Made by a program: the position numbers and the translations under genes
Shown here: positions 28,236 through 36,941 of the stretch, piece by piece
How positions within the stretch are numbered: the first letter of the stretch is position 1
Layout of the letters: each line of letters opens with the position of its first letter
NCBI RefSeq assembly: GCF_017357385.1
Contig: NZ_CP071632.1
Span: 811,501-875,500, forward strand
Length of the DNA stretch: 64,000 bases
Source of the DNA: Rhizobium sp. NZLR1
GTDB taxonomy: Bacteria; Pseudomonadota; Alphaproteobacteria; Rhizobiales; Rhizobiaceae
Direction: 5' to 3'
The notes under the pieces: model-generated
Told to the model about the DNA's origin: nothing
What the model saw: the letters and a program-made list of their open reading frames with translations, nothing else
The model's database searches: none

Positions 28236-29073
28236 TGCCATCGTCACCGGTGCGGGCGGTTTTCTCGGCAAGCGTCTGGTCGAGCGGCTTGAACAGGCCG
28301 GCGTTGACGTGCTTGCGCTTGACCGAACGCACGGCGACATAGCCGAAGAACGCCTCTGGCAGGAACTGCCGGCGGCGCGCACGCTGTTTCATCTTGCCGG
28401 CAGGACATTTGTGCCGGATAGCTGGACACAGGGCCCGAGCTTCATGGCTGCCAATGTGCTTGGTACGCAACATGCTTTGAACTGGTGCAAGCGACATAAG
28501 GCCAAGCTCATATTCGCAAGTGCCTATGTTTATGGGGTGCCGGAGCGACTGCCGATCCACGAAAGCGATCCGGCCAGGCCGAACAATCCCTACGCACTTT
28601 CCAAACACCTTGCCGAACAACTCTGTGAGTTTGCTGCCACACACGAGCAGATACCAGTGGTGGTATTGCGCCTTTTCAATATATATGGCGCTGGGCAGCG
28701 GCCCGAATTTCTGATCCCTATGCTTCTGGAGCAGATAAGGGCGAAGCAGGAAATAAAGGTTCTGGATCTGAGCCCGCGGCGTGACTATGTATTCGTTGAC
28801 GATGTGCTGAGCGCCTTTGCCAAGGCGATGGACGTTTTGGAAGGCTATCATTGCATTAATATCGGCTCCGGGACATCGCATTCGGTGCAGGAAATAATCG
28901 ATATCTTGCAGGAGACCGCCGGCACTCATCTACCTGTGGTGTCGTCTTGCGCTGTTCGGCGGAATGAAATACCTGACGTGCGGGCCGATATTGCGCGGGC
29001 TCGTGCCATTCTTGGATGGTGGCCGGAATGGGATCTGCCGGCCGGGATCCGCGCGATGATGAAGGAGTCGTAA
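28228..29073 (+). CDS. NAD-dependent sugar epimerase/dehydratase (SDR)
   Basis: A 281-residue extended SDR with TGAGGFLGKRL at 7-17 and catalytic Tyr122/Lys126 in NNPYALSKHLAEQL. Later segments RLFNIYGAGQRPEFLIP and SPRRDYVFVDDVLSAF are standard. It is shorter than RmlB or LegB. Its position between the nucleotidyltransferase and radical SAM genes suggests a role as reductase or epimerase on the same NDP-sugar; the reaction is unknown. Confidence 0.8.
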   Translation: MVDAIVTGAGGFLGKRLVERLEQAGVDVLALDRTHGDIAEERLWQELPAARTLFHLAGRTFVPDSWTQGPSFMAANVLGTQHALNWCKRHKAKLIFASAYVYGVPERLPIHESDPARPNNPYALSKHLAEQLCEFAATHEQIPVVVLRLFNIYGAGQRPEFLIPMLLEQIRAKQEIKVLDLSPRRDYVFVDDVLSAFAKAMDVLEGYHCINIGSGTSHSVQEIIDILQETAGTHLPVVSSCAVRRNEIPDVRADIARARAILGWWPEWDLPAGIRAMMKES

Positions 29074-29074
29074 A

Positions 29075-30145
29075 TTGAACGAGCGTTACGTTCCGATCAA
29101 CAAGGGCAACTACTCGATGGACACGGACGAGCGCGAAGCCGCGTTCGACAGATTCCGTGGCGAAGGGTGGGAAGCCGAATACGCGGACTACCGTCGCAAA
29201 TGGTCGGAATATGCCCTGAACCAGCAGGTTTCGGATTACCCGCTGTTGGTCGATCTCGAGCTGGCGTCGATCTGCAATCTGCGTTGCCCGATGTGCTACA
29301 CGATCAGCGACGAGTTCAAGAAAAACGTCAACACGACCCGGATGGACTGGGATCTCTATTGCCGCATCATCGATGAGATCGGCGGCAAGGTTCCTGCGAT
29401 CCGTCTGTCGCTGCGCGGCGAAGCTACGCTGCACAAGCGCTTCGCCGACTGCGTGCGCTACGCCAAGGATCACGGGATCAAGGAAGTCTCGACCCTCACG
29501 CACGGCTTCAAACTCAACAGGGACTATTTCGCTGAGCTCGTCGATGCCGGCATCGACTGGATTACTATTTCGATCGACGGCACCGGTGAGACCTACGAGA
29601 AGATACGCAAGCCAATCAAGTTCCAGGCTCTACTCGACAAGATCAAGGACATAAAGAAGTACAAGGAGGAGCGCGGTCTCCATCGTCCTGTTATCAAGGT
29701 GCAGGGCATCTGGCCGGCGATCCGGGAAAATCCTGATCTCTATTACGAGACCCTTGCGCCTTATGTCGATCTTGTGGCCTTTAATCCGCTGATCGACTAT
29801 CTCGGAAACGATTCAGACGTTCAATATCTTGATAACTTCACCTGCCCACAGCAATATCAGCGCCTCGTTATTGGCGCCGATGGGCTTGTAATGAAGTGCT
29901 CGAACGACGAGGAAAATCGCGAGGTCATCGGCGATGCCAATGCCGAGACGGTCCATCAGATTTGGCACGGCGAAAAAATGAATGCGGTCCGCGCCTTGCA
30001 CAAAGAACCGCAGGGCTTCTTGAAAAGCGAAGTATGCCGCCGTTGCTACCTGCCTCGCCTGACGGATGATGAGCCGACCGAAATCTGCGGCCGGAAAGTG
30101 ATCGTCCGAAATTACGTCGACCGGGCTCAGGAAATCGGAAAATAG
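29075..30145 (+). CDS. radical SAM enzyme with C-terminal SPASM-like cysteines
   Basis: A 356-residue radical SAM protein. The [4Fe-4S] motif CxxxCxxC is Cys67, Cys71 and Cys74 in ASICNLRCPMCYT. LSLRGEATLHKRF carries the GGE-like motif and ITISIDGTGETYEKIRKP is core. The C-terminal third has further cysteines (NFTCPQQ, VMKCSND, EVCRRCYL, TEICGR) in a SPASM-type layout for extra clusters. The substrate is unknown; its place before a NeuB-like gene suggests a sugar or sugar acid. The start is TTG at 29075, seven bases after AAGGAG; ATG 29117 is an alternative. Confidence 0.85.
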   Translation: MNERYVPINKGNYSMDTDEREAAFDRFRGEGWEAEYADYRRKWSEYALNQQVSDYPLLVDLELASICNLRCPMCYTISDEFKKNVNTTRMDWDLYCRIIDEIGGKVPAIRLSLRGEATLHKRFADCVRYAKDHGIKEVSTLTHGFKLNRDYFAELVDAGIDWITISIDGTGETYEKIRKPIKFQALLDKIKDIKKYKEERGLHRPVIKVQGIWPAIRENPDLYYETLAPYVDLVAFNPLIDYLGNDSDVQYLDNFTCPQQYQRLVIGADGLVMKCSNDEENREVIGDANAETVHQIWHGEKMNAVRALHKEPQGFLKSEVCRRCYLPRLTDDEPTEICGRKVIVRNYVDRAQEIGK

Positions 30146-30149
30146 AGAA

Positions 30150-30224
30150 GCAGCCGGAGTTGGCGCGGGATGACGTCGCACAGAGCCGACTGAGCTGCGC
30201 TACCACTAGTCGCATGCCGGCTGC
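30150..30224. repeat. 75-nt intercistronic element with pairing ends
   Basis: The only sizeable gap in the operon. GCAGCCGG (30150-30157) and CCGGCTGC (30217-30224) are perfect complements, and the interior offers three short arms (two GCG/CGC stems, one CAG/CTG). The span and the string CCGACTGAGCTGCGCTACC on the + strand recall an inverted tRNA, but no T-loop motif is found. Its function is unknown. Confidence 0.4.
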
Positions 30225-30247
30225 ATAGCGCATTGCAGGAGTAGCAG

Positions 30248-31264
30248 ATGTTCCGGAACTACCGACCTGACCGGTGTTACATCATCGCCGAGATCGGCGG
30301 GAATTTTACGACTTTTGATCAGGCAAGACAGCTGATCGACGAGGCGAAGTCGTCCGGCGTGGACGCGGTGAAGCTTCAGACTTACAAGGCTGAAACGCTT
30401 TCAAGCCGGCATGCGATGTTCGATATGGAAAATACCGGCGTTACCTCCCAGTTTGAACTCTTCCGCAAGTATGAAATCGGACACGAGCTGCATGAAGCTG
30501 TCTTCCGTTATGCCGAGAGCCACGGACTGGACTGGTTTTCATCGCCATCCCATGAAAGCGACGTGGATTTGCTGGAAAAGTGTGGCGTAGGTGCTCACAA
30601 GGTCGGATCCGACGACGCGGTAAACCTTCCCTTTCTCCGCTATTTGGCTAAGACCGGGAAGCCAATCCTGCTGTCGACCGGAATGAGCACTCTCGACGAG
30701 GTGCGCGAATCCGTCGAGACGATCAAGGCGGCGGGTAACGATAAACTTATTCTGCTGCATGCCATTACCAGCTATCCCACCCATCCCGAGAATGTGAATC
30801 TGCTGGCAATGCAGACTATGATGCAGACCTTTCCCGACCTGGACGTCGGTTATTCCGACCACACGTTGACGCCGGTCGCCAGTCTTTGCGCTGCGGCGAT
30901 GGGCGCACGGGTGATAGAACGCCACTTCACCTACGATAAGAACGCCGACGGCCCCGACCACATGCTTTCCGCCGATCCAGCGGAGATGAAGTGGCTGGTC
31001 GAGGCAATCAGGGCTTTCGAAATCATGCGTGGCAGCGGACGCAAGGAGCCGGCCGCAAGCGAAGCAACGACAAGACTCAACAACCGCAAGAGCGTCGTTC
31101 TGCAACGCTCGCTAACGGCCGGCGACATCATTTCGGCCGGCGATATTGCCGTGAAGCGTCCCGGTAGAGGCATTGAACCCAAACACTTTGAAGACCTTGT
31201 CGGGCGGAGGGTCGCTCGAGACCTTGAGGTCGACTCGCTGCTGCAGTGGAGCGATCTGGCGTGA
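30248..31264 (+). CDS. neuB: NeuB-family nonulosonic acid synthase
   Basis: A 338-residue enzyme of the NeuB/LegI/PseI/SpsE family, which condenses phosphoenolpyruvate with a 2-acetamido hexose to make a nine-carbon sialic-acid-like sugar. The TIM-barrel segments YIIAEIGGNFTTFDQA, DAVKLQTYKAETL, ILLSTGMSTLDEVRE, LLHAITSYPTHPENVNLLAM, VGYSDHT and VIERHFTYDKNADGPDHMLS are all present. A C-terminal SAF (antifreeze-like) domain spans about 275-338 (VLQRSLTAGDIISAGDIAVK). Which sugar it uses is not clear. Confidence 0.9.
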   Translation: MFRNYRPDRCYIIAEIGGNFTTFDQARQLIDEAKSSGVDAVKLQTYKAETLSSRHAMFDMENTGVTSQFELFRKYEIGHELHEAVFRYAESHGLDWFSSPSHESDVDLLEKCGVGAHKVGSDDAVNLPFLRYLAKTGKPILLSTGMSTLDEVRESVETIKAAGNDKLILLHAITSYPTHPENVNLLAMQTMMQTFPDLDVGYSDHTLTPVASLCAAAMGARVIERHFTYDKNADGPDHMLSADPAEMKWLVEAIRAFEIMRGSGRKEPAASEATTRLNNRKSVVLQRSLTAGDIISAGDIAVKRPGRGIEPKHFEDLVGRRVARDLEVDSLLQWSDLA

Positions 31265-31938
31265 CGCTTGGGATAATTATCCAGGCACGAATGGGCTCGA
31301 CCCGGTTGCCGGGAAAGGTGCTTCGCGACATTTCCGGCAGGCCGCTTCTTGGCCATGTCCTGGGCAGGCTTCAGATGTTGAAGCGGCCGGCCAGGATTGT
31401 CGTAGCGACATCATCGGCCGTCGAGAACGATGCTATTGACGCCTGGTGCCTTGAGCGCAGCGTCAGCTGCTTTCGCGGCGACGAAACCGACGTCCTCGAT
31501 CGCTATTTCCAATGCGCGAAATCATTTGGAATGTCTGACATCGTTCGATTGACCGCAGATAATCCTTTCACGGATATCGAGGAGCTCGAAAGGCTTATCG
31601 ATCTGCATCAGAGGCAGAGATACGACTATACGCATGCGTTCGGCCAGCTGCCGATTGGCGTGGGCGCTGAGATATTTACGCTCGAAGCGCTGTCACGCAG
31701 TCATCGCGAGGGAAAGTTGCCGCACCATCGCGAGCACGTGAACGAGTACTTCACCGACCAACCGGAGTTGTTCAATATCGGCCAACTCGATGTTCCCCCA
31801 ACCAAAATCTCTCCGAGCCTGCGTCTGACGGTGGACACGGAGGAGGATTGGAAACGCGCTTGTGCGCTCGCCGCACTGGCGAACGAGGGTTGGCTTGGCA
31901 CGGAAGAAGCGATCAGGCTATGTTCGTCTTCTGCATAG
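31261..31938 (+). CDS. SpsF-family cytidylyltransferase (CMP-nonulosonate synthetase-like)
   Basis: A 225-residue nucleotidyltransferase of the SpsF / acylneuraminate cytidylyltransferase family. The signature QARMGSTRLPGKVL is at 8-21, followed by IVVATSSAVENDAID, DVLDRYFQCAKSFG and VRLTADNPFTD. It would activate the NeuB product as a CMP-sugar. The GTG at 31261 overlaps the neuB stop (GTGA); GTG 31246 is an alternative. A canonical NeuA is not seen, so SpsF probably takes that role. Confidence 0.83.
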   Translation: MTLGIIIQARMGSTRLPGKVLRDISGRPLLGHVLGRLQMLKRPARIVVATSSAVENDAIDAWCLERSVSCFRGDETDVLDRYFQCAKSFGMSDIVRLTADNPFTDIEELERLIDLHQRQRYDYTHAFGQLPIGVGAEIFTLEALSRSHREGKLPHHREHVNEYFTDQPELFNIGQLDVPPTKISPSLRLTVDTEEDWKRACALAALANEGWLGTEEAIRLCSSSA

Positions 31939-32885
31939 AGAGCTCGCATACACGCGGCATGGGCCATCTGTTCCGGTCTTTGACGCTCGCAGCCGAACTG
32001 CGCGCGCGCGGTCGTCCGGTCCGATTTCTGGCGAACGATCATCCGAACTCGCTGAAGATCATCCGCGAGCGCGGCTTTGACGTGGGGCTTTACGATCTCG
32101 CCTCGGTGACGGGATGGGAGAACAGCTTCCTCGAACCCGCCGCAGCGGCTCCAGTCTGGATTAACGACCGCCTCGACACGCAGCGATCCCACAGCGAGGC
32201 GATCAAGCGTTTGGGCGTCAGGCTTGTTACCTTCGACGATCGTGGTGACGGCGCAGAACTTGCAGACATCAACATCTGCGCTCTGATGTTTGAAAAGACC
32301 GAGTATCTCAAGGGCAAGGATGTTCGGCTGGGATTGGAGTACATGATCCTCAATCCTGAAATCGCGGCGTTTCGCAGGCTTCGGCAAAGCCTCGCATCGA
32401 TACTTGTGACGCTCGGAGGCGCCGATACCTACGGCGTGACCGCCCGTGTCGCCAAATGGCTGAGGGACAAGCCGTTTGCCGTCACCATCGTCACGGGCCC
32501 GAGCTTCCAGCACATGGCGGAACTTGAAGAAGTCATCTCGGCCGCGTCACCGGGCCGGTTCACGCTACTCAACCAGGTGCCGTCGCTGGCCGCGGAGATG
32601 CATCGACATGATCTGGCGATTACCGGTGGCGGCATTACCCCATTCGAGGCCTGCGCGGCTGGGCTGCCCTGTGTGGTGATCGCCAACGAGCCTTTTGAAA
32701 TCCCCGTCGGACATGCGCTTGAGAAGCTGGGAGCGGCGTTTTTTGCCGGGCATCACTCGGCATTCGATCTCGGTATTCTGGAAACGGCAATTCCCATCAG
32801 GGCCATGAGCGAGATCGCCATGACCAAGGTTGGTCTTGGCGGGGTCGGGCGTGTTGCCGATTTGCTGGAGAGATTGGCTGCATGA
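31920..32885 (+). CDS. PseG/SpsG-family UDP-sugar hydrolase or transferase
   Basis: A 321-residue GT-B fold protein of the PseG/SpsG family. The glycine-rich loop with His (TRGMGHLFRSLTLAAELRA, GMGH at 13-16) and the C-terminal AITGGGITPFEACAAGLPCV are diagnostic. PseG removes the nucleotide from the 2,4-diacetamido sugar before NeuB-type condensation. It overlaps the previous gene by 19 bp. In this cluster it would release the free hexose for NeuB. Confidence 0.82.
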   Translation: MFVFCIESSHTRGMGHLFRSLTLAAELRARGRPVRFLANDHPNSLKIIRERGFDVGLYDLASVTGWENSFLEPAAAAPVWINDRLDTQRSHSEAIKRLGVRLVTFDDRGDGAELADINICALMFEKTEYLKGKDVRLGLEYMILNPEIAAFRRLRQSLASILVTLGGADTYGVTARVAKWLRDKPFAVTIVTGPSFQHMAELEEVISAASPGRFTLLNQVPSLAAEMHRHDLAITGGGITPFEACAAGLPCVVIANEPFEIPVGHALEKLGAAFFAGHHSAFDLGILETAIPIRAMSEIAMTKVGLGGVGRVADLLERLAA

Positions 32886-33583
32886 CCATCACGGCGGTTA
32901 TTCATCAGCCGGATTTTGCTTCATATCTCGGCTTTTTTCAGCGGTTCCTGAACGCCAACCTCTATATCGTTCTGGACCATGTGCAGTTCGTCCATGGTAC
33001 GAGCAAAAGCTGGACGCATCGTGACAAGATAAAGACGGCGCAAGGCGATCGGTGGCTCACCGTCGGCATCAGAAAGCCGAGTTTGGGCACTGCAATCAAT
33101 GCGGTGGAACTGGCGCCCGGCACCGGATGGATAGACCAGAACCTTTCGCTGCTTCGCGAAAACTATCGAAAGTCCGCCGGTTGGAGCGAAGTCTTTCCCC
33201 GCATCGAAGCCCTCTACGGCAAGCGGTTCGAGCTGCTGGCCGATTTCAACATGCATTTCCTGGAAGGTATTCTGGATATGCTTGAAATCACGATGCCGAC
33301 GGTGCGATCGAGCACATTAAGTCCGGAAGGGCATAGGAACGAATTGCTTGTCGAACTGCTGCGCAAAGTGGGAGCAACACGTTATCTCTCAGGCCTGGGG
33401 GCGCGCGACTATATGCGGCCGGATGTGTTCGAGGCAGCCGGAATTGAGATCGAATGGCAGCATTTCGTCCATCCGGTTTATCCACAGCCCTTCGGCGAGT
33501 TCATGCCCTATCTCAGCATCCTCGACACACTGCTGAATTGTGGTATTGCAGGCACGCGTGACCTGCTCTGGAGTTGCAAATGA
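32882..33583 (+). CDS. WbqC-family protein
   Basis: A 233-residue WbqC-like protein. AVIHQPDFASYLGFFQRFLN, YIVLDHVQFVHGTSKSWTHR and WLTVGIRKPSLGTAIN match the family, found in O-antigen and nonulosonate clusters. Its biochemical role is not established; amino-acid or acyl transfer to sugars has been proposed. It overlaps both neighbours by four bases, so it is a fixed part of this block. Confidence 0.82.
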   Translation: MTITAVIHQPDFASYLGFFQRFLNANLYIVLDHVQFVHGTSKSWTHRDKIKTAQGDRWLTVGIRKPSLGTAINAVELAPGTGWIDQNLSLLRENYRKSAGWSEVFPRIEALYGKRFELLADFNMHFLEGILDMLEITMPTVRSSTLSPEGHRNELLVELLRKVGATRYLSGLGARDYMRPDVFEAAGIEIEWQHFVHPVYPQPFGEFMPYLSILDTLLNCGIAGTRDLLWSCK

Positions 33584-34212
33584 ATATTCTCGCGATCGGT
33601 GCCCATTTTGACGACGTGGAACTGGGCTGTGGCGGTGCACTGGCACGCCATGCTGCAAACGGCGACACGGTTTACGTCTATGTCGCGACCGTATCGGGCT
33701 TTTCAAACCAGTATGATCAGTCCGTGCGCAGCAGCGAGGTCGCCAGAGCGGAAGCGGATGCGGCGATGGAAATTCTCGGCGTCCAGAAAATGTTTTGCGG
33801 CGAGTTCAAAACGCTCCAGATCGAATTCGTCGATCCGCTGAATATCGAGATCCTCAAGCTCGTGCAGGATCTGAAGATCGATATGGTCTATACCCACTGG
33901 GTCGGCGACATCCACCATGATCATCTGGCCCTGTCGCGCGCATCGCTGCACAGCTGCCGCCACGTACCCCGCCTCTTGATGTACCGCAGCAACTGGTATC
34001 ATTCGACGGTGGATTTCAGGGGGAATTTCTACGTCGACATCACCTCCCATTGGGACCAGAAGGAAAAGGCAATCCTTGCCCACGAATCCGAGATGGAGCG
34101 CACGGGGCGGAAATGGGTGAGCTTCTTCCGCAATGAAGCCGAGAACGCCGGCCAGCGCATCGGTGTAAAATACGCCGAAGTCTTCGAGGTCGTGAAGTGG
34201 CTGCAGCCGTGA
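33580..34212 (+). CDS. PIG-L family (LmbE-like) deacetylase
   Basis: A 210-residue zinc deacetylase. The N-terminal AIGAHFDDVELGCGG carries the metal and base residues His9, Asp11 and Asp12; the second zinc histidine is in THWVGDIHHDHLALSRAS (112-115). PIG-L enzymes remove N-acetyl groups from sugars. Here it could free an amino group on the NDP-sugar or the nonulosonate for another substituent. The ATG at 33580 (ATGA overlap with wbqC) is preferred over an in-frame TTG at 33574. Confidence 0.87.
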   Translation: MNILAIGAHFDDVELGCGGALARHAANGDTVYVYVATVSGFSNQYDQSVRSSEVARAEADAAMEILGVQKMFCGEFKTLQIEFVDPLNIEILKLVQDLKIDMVYTHWVGDIHHDHLALSRASLHSCRHVPRLLMYRSNWYHSTVDFRGNFYVDITSHWDQKEKAILAHESEMERTGRKWVSFFRNEAENAGQRIGVKYAEVFEVVKWLQP

Positions 34213-34220
34213 GGAAAATA

Positions 34221-35075
34221 ATGACTCTCGCCTCTATGCTGCTTCCATACGGTGTGCATGAATTGAGGCGGAGGCACAGACAGCGGGTTCAGCTCTCGAA
34301 ACCGATGCTGGAGGCCTTGAGAGCCAACGAAGAACTAGCGGGATGCCATCAAGGCCGGCGCTGTTTCATATTGGCCAATGGTCCGAGCGTGAAATCTCTG
34401 GATCTGACGGTGCTTGAGGGTGAAACCGTTATAAGCGTGTCAAATGGCTATCTTCATGGCCATTTTATGCGCTTCGCACCGAAATATCACATCGTTCCAC
34501 AGATTACATATGGCACCATGACTGAAGATCAGGTCGCGCGCTGGTTCACTGAGATGCATGAAAATATTGGTGAGGCAGAACTGTTTCTCAATGAGACTGA
34601 AGCTGGCATCGTCGCCGAGCGCAATCTTTTTGCCGGCCGGAAAGTGCGTTACGTGGCCCTTCGCACGAATATTGACGAAGTCACCGACACATCCATCATC
34701 GATATCGCGAAGCCGATCCCCCGAATCGATTCGGTGCCAGTGTTGGCTTTGATGATCGCCTTGCATATGGGCTTCAAGAATATCATCCTGCTTGGCGTCG
34801 ATCACGACAGTTGGAGGAGCGGATATTATACCTATGCCTTCGATTTGAAGGCACAGGCCGACATGGATTACTCGGTGACATCAGATGGAAAGATCCTGTC
34901 TTCCAACTACGACACATTCCAAAGCCTTGCCCGCCTCTGGCGCCAATATCGCAGGCTGGGGATGATTGCCTCCGCCAATGGCGTCCGGATAATAAATGGA
35001 GGCATAGGTGGCGAGCTCGATGAATTCGAAAGGATTCCGCTGAAACTGCTGCTCTCGCCAGACAAGGTGCAGTGA
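34221..35075 (+). CDS. DUF115 / GT42-like protein, candidate nonulosonate transferase
   Basis: A 284-residue protein. CFILANGPSVKSLDLTVLEG (NGPS at 53-56) and DSVPVLALMIALHMGFKNII, then LLGVDHD and YTYAFDLK, follow the pattern shared by DUF115/Maf proteins and GT42 sialyltransferases such as CstII (NGPS; S-x-V-x-M-x-x-A-IALGY; GID; YAFD). Maf-type proteins transfer nonulosonic acids to flagellin. Position after the neuB block supports a sialyltransferase-like role; this is inference. The ATG at 34221 follows GAGGAAA. Confidence 0.68.
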   Translation: MTLASMLLPYGVHELRRRHRQRVQLSKPMLEALRANEELAGCHQGRRCFILANGPSVKSLDLTVLEGETVISVSNGYLHGHFMRFAPKYHIVPQITYGTMTEDQVARWFTEMHENIGEAELFLNETEAGIVAERNLFAGRKVRYVALRTNIDEVTDTSIIDIAKPIPRIDSVPVLALMIALHMGFKNIILLGVDHDSWRSGYYTYAFDLKAQADMDYSVTSDGKILSSNYDTFQSLARLWRQYRRLGMIASANGVRIINGGIGGELDEFERIPLKLLLSPDKVQ

Positions 35076-35077
35076 TA

Positions 35078-35938
35078 ATGCGCGCTCGTCTTTCTTCGCT
35101 GGTGCGCCGGTTTCTTAAGCATCGACGTCCATCTGGCCTTCAAACCCAAACTGGGTACATCGGTGAGTTCACCACCTGGGAAGAAGCAGAGGCGGGCTTG
35201 GCTGGCTATTCGGATCCGAACATCGCCCAAAGAGTTGCTTATGGCACGACCGAAGTCTTGAACGGACGCAAGGCTTACGAACGCGATTCGATTACGTTCG
35301 AGACCAGACAATATGCCTTCCCGATCGCAACTGCCCTATTATGGGCCTCACGTGCGCGCGCGGCGCTTAACGTTCTTGATTTCGGGGGTGGCCTCGGGAC
35401 GACTTATTTCCAAAACCGGCCCTTCCTGCAGGCCGTGTCTCAGGTGAGCTGGGTGATCGTTGAGCAACAGACATTTGTTGAACAAGGAAAACATCTATTC
35501 CGAGATAGCCAAGTCAGCTTCTGTTCTGATATGCGCGAAGCCTTGGCGACGGAGATCCCGGATGTAGTCCTTTTCTCTAGTTCCCTTCAATACGTCGAGA
35601 GGCCTTACGATATGCTGGAGGCCATAAAAGCCTCAAAGGTTCCGATGGTCGTATTTGACAGAACGCTGTTTTCAGGCCGCTTAAACGACGTCCTCACGCG
35701 CCAATATGTTTCGGCCGATATATTCTCGGCCGTCATACCGACATGGATTTTCAGTGAATCCAAGTTTTTGAATTACATGGCGTCGAACTACACGCTAGTT
35801 TCAAAATTTCCGGCGTCCTGTTCCACGGTCGAAAATGATCGAGAAAATCGGAGCCTGCAGGAGTCCGGTTATTTGTTCGTCCTGACCGGTTCGCAATACG
35901 ATATTGCCCTGCAGTCGCCCATAATCAGCGAGAATTAA
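35078..35938 (+). CDS. TIGR04325-type methyltransferase
   Basis: A 286-residue putative SAM-dependent methyltransferase. Motif I, NVLDFGGGLGTTYFQNRPFL, is at 98-117. The N-terminal FTTWEEAEAGLAGYSDPNIA and later VVLFSSSLQYVERPYDMLEA match the TIGR04325 (LIC12133) family found in O-antigen loci. GTG at 35072 is an alternative start. Codon use looks more AT-tolerant than in the core genes. The acceptor is presumably a sugar of this glycan. Confidence 0.75.
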   Translation: MRARLSSLVRRFLKHRRPSGLQTQTGYIGEFTTWEEAEAGLAGYSDPNIAQRVAYGTTEVLNGRKAYERDSITFETRQYAFPIATALLWASRARAALNVLDFGGGLGTTYFQNRPFLQAVSQVSWVIVEQQTFVEQGKHLFRDSQVSFCSDMREALATEIPDVVLFSSSLQYVERPYDMLEAIKASKVPMVVFDRTLFSGRLNDVLTRQYVSADIFSAVIPTWIFSESKFLNYMASNYTLVSKFPASCSTVENDRENRSLQESGYLFVLTGSQYDIALQSPIISEN

Positions 35939-35940
35939 CT

Positions 35941-36927
35941 ATGAGTTCGTTGCAAAAGCATTCCCAATCCTGCCCATTGTGTGCGGGAAAGCAAATCGGC
36001 TTGCATCGCTGGTTCGACGTGGACGCGTTGAAAGCCGATTGGCAGAAGGGGTTTGGCTTTGAACCGTTCAGTCGGCTTGGCATTGAGGGCGTAGCGCATC
36101 AGTTTCGGTGTTTCGACTGTGACCTTAGATTTTTCGATCCGGCGACGACGCTGGCCGGAGACGGTGAGTTTTATAATGAACTTTCGAGCCGTTTTTCCTG
36201 GTACTACGAGAAGGACAAATGGGAGTTTGACGTCGCGGCGCAAATTCTCGCCGGCCTAGACGGGATAAAGAGCGTGTTGGAGGTCGGCTGCGGTCAGGGC
36301 CATTTCCTCGTTCGAATCAAGAATCGCTACGAGGTGAAGGGCCTGGAATTCAACCCGCAGGCGATTGCCGATTGCAAAGCCATCGGCCTGGACGTTACGA
36401 GCGAGGAGATGGCGACGCTGGGTGAAGGCAGTTTCGACGTTGTTTCGGCTTTCGAGGTCCTGGAGCATTTGCCTGCGCCACGTGAATTCATTGAACAGTC
36501 TCTGCGGCTTTTAAGGCCGGGTGGCTACCTGTTGTTCGCAGTGCCTGATCCGGAAGGATATTTCACAGAGGCCGAAAAAGTCCTCCTCGATATGCCCCCA
36601 CACCATGTAATGGGGTTTTCGAAGAAAGCGTTCAAGAAGATGGAAGCCCTCTTCTCTCTCCAGTTGGAGCAGGTCCATCAAGAGCCTCTTCGCTTTGCGC
36701 ATTATAGATCCTATTTAGGCAATTTCCTTGCTCCTCCGCCTCCGCCGCGGAAGCCGAGTTTTCTCGATCGCGTCCTTTATCGATTGTTTGGCTATCAGAA
36801 TGAGCGTGATGTCGAATTAAAGAGGCTCGGCGAGAAGATAACGGAAATGCAAATGGCAACGTCCTTTCAGAGTGCCAAAGACAAGCTGGTCGGTCAAACG
36901 CATCTTGTCCTGTTTCAAAAGCAATAG
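35941..36927 (+). CDS. class I SAM methyltransferase with N-terminal zinc motif
   Basis: A 328-residue methyltransferase. Two cysteine pairs, Cys11/Cys14 (CPLC) and Cys57/Cys60 (CFDC), form a zinc ribbon-like N-terminal motif common to sugar C- or O-methyltransferases. Motif I is VLEVGCGQGHF (112-122) and the post-motif FEVLEHLPAPREF is clear. A proline stretch (APPPPPPRKP) lies near 264. It starts two bases after the previous stop. The target sugar is unknown. Confidence 0.82.
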   Translation: MSSLQKHSQSCPLCAGKQIGLHRWFDVDALKADWQKGFGFEPFSRLGIEGVAHQFRCFDCDLRFFDPATTLAGDGEFYNELSSRFSWYYEKDKWEFDVAAQILAGLDGIKSVLEVGCGQGHFLVRIKNRYEVKGLEFNPQAIADCKAIGLDVTSEEMATLGEGSFDVVSAFEVLEHLPAPREFIEQSLRLLRPGGYLLFAVPDPEGYFTEAEKVLLDMPPHHVMGFSKKAFKKMEALFSLQLEQVHQEPLRFAHYRSYLGNFLAPPPPPRKPSFLDRVLYRLFGYQNERDVELKRLGEKITEMQMATSFQSAKDKLVGQTHLVLFQKQ

Positions 36928-36941
36928 GTACTCACGCTGAA

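Noticed and set aside
30150..30224. A tRNA gene on the minus strand
   Set aside because: The ends pair and a D-arm-like string is present, but there is no TTC-containing T loop, no proper 5-bp anticodon stem and no CCA. Kept only as a paired element.
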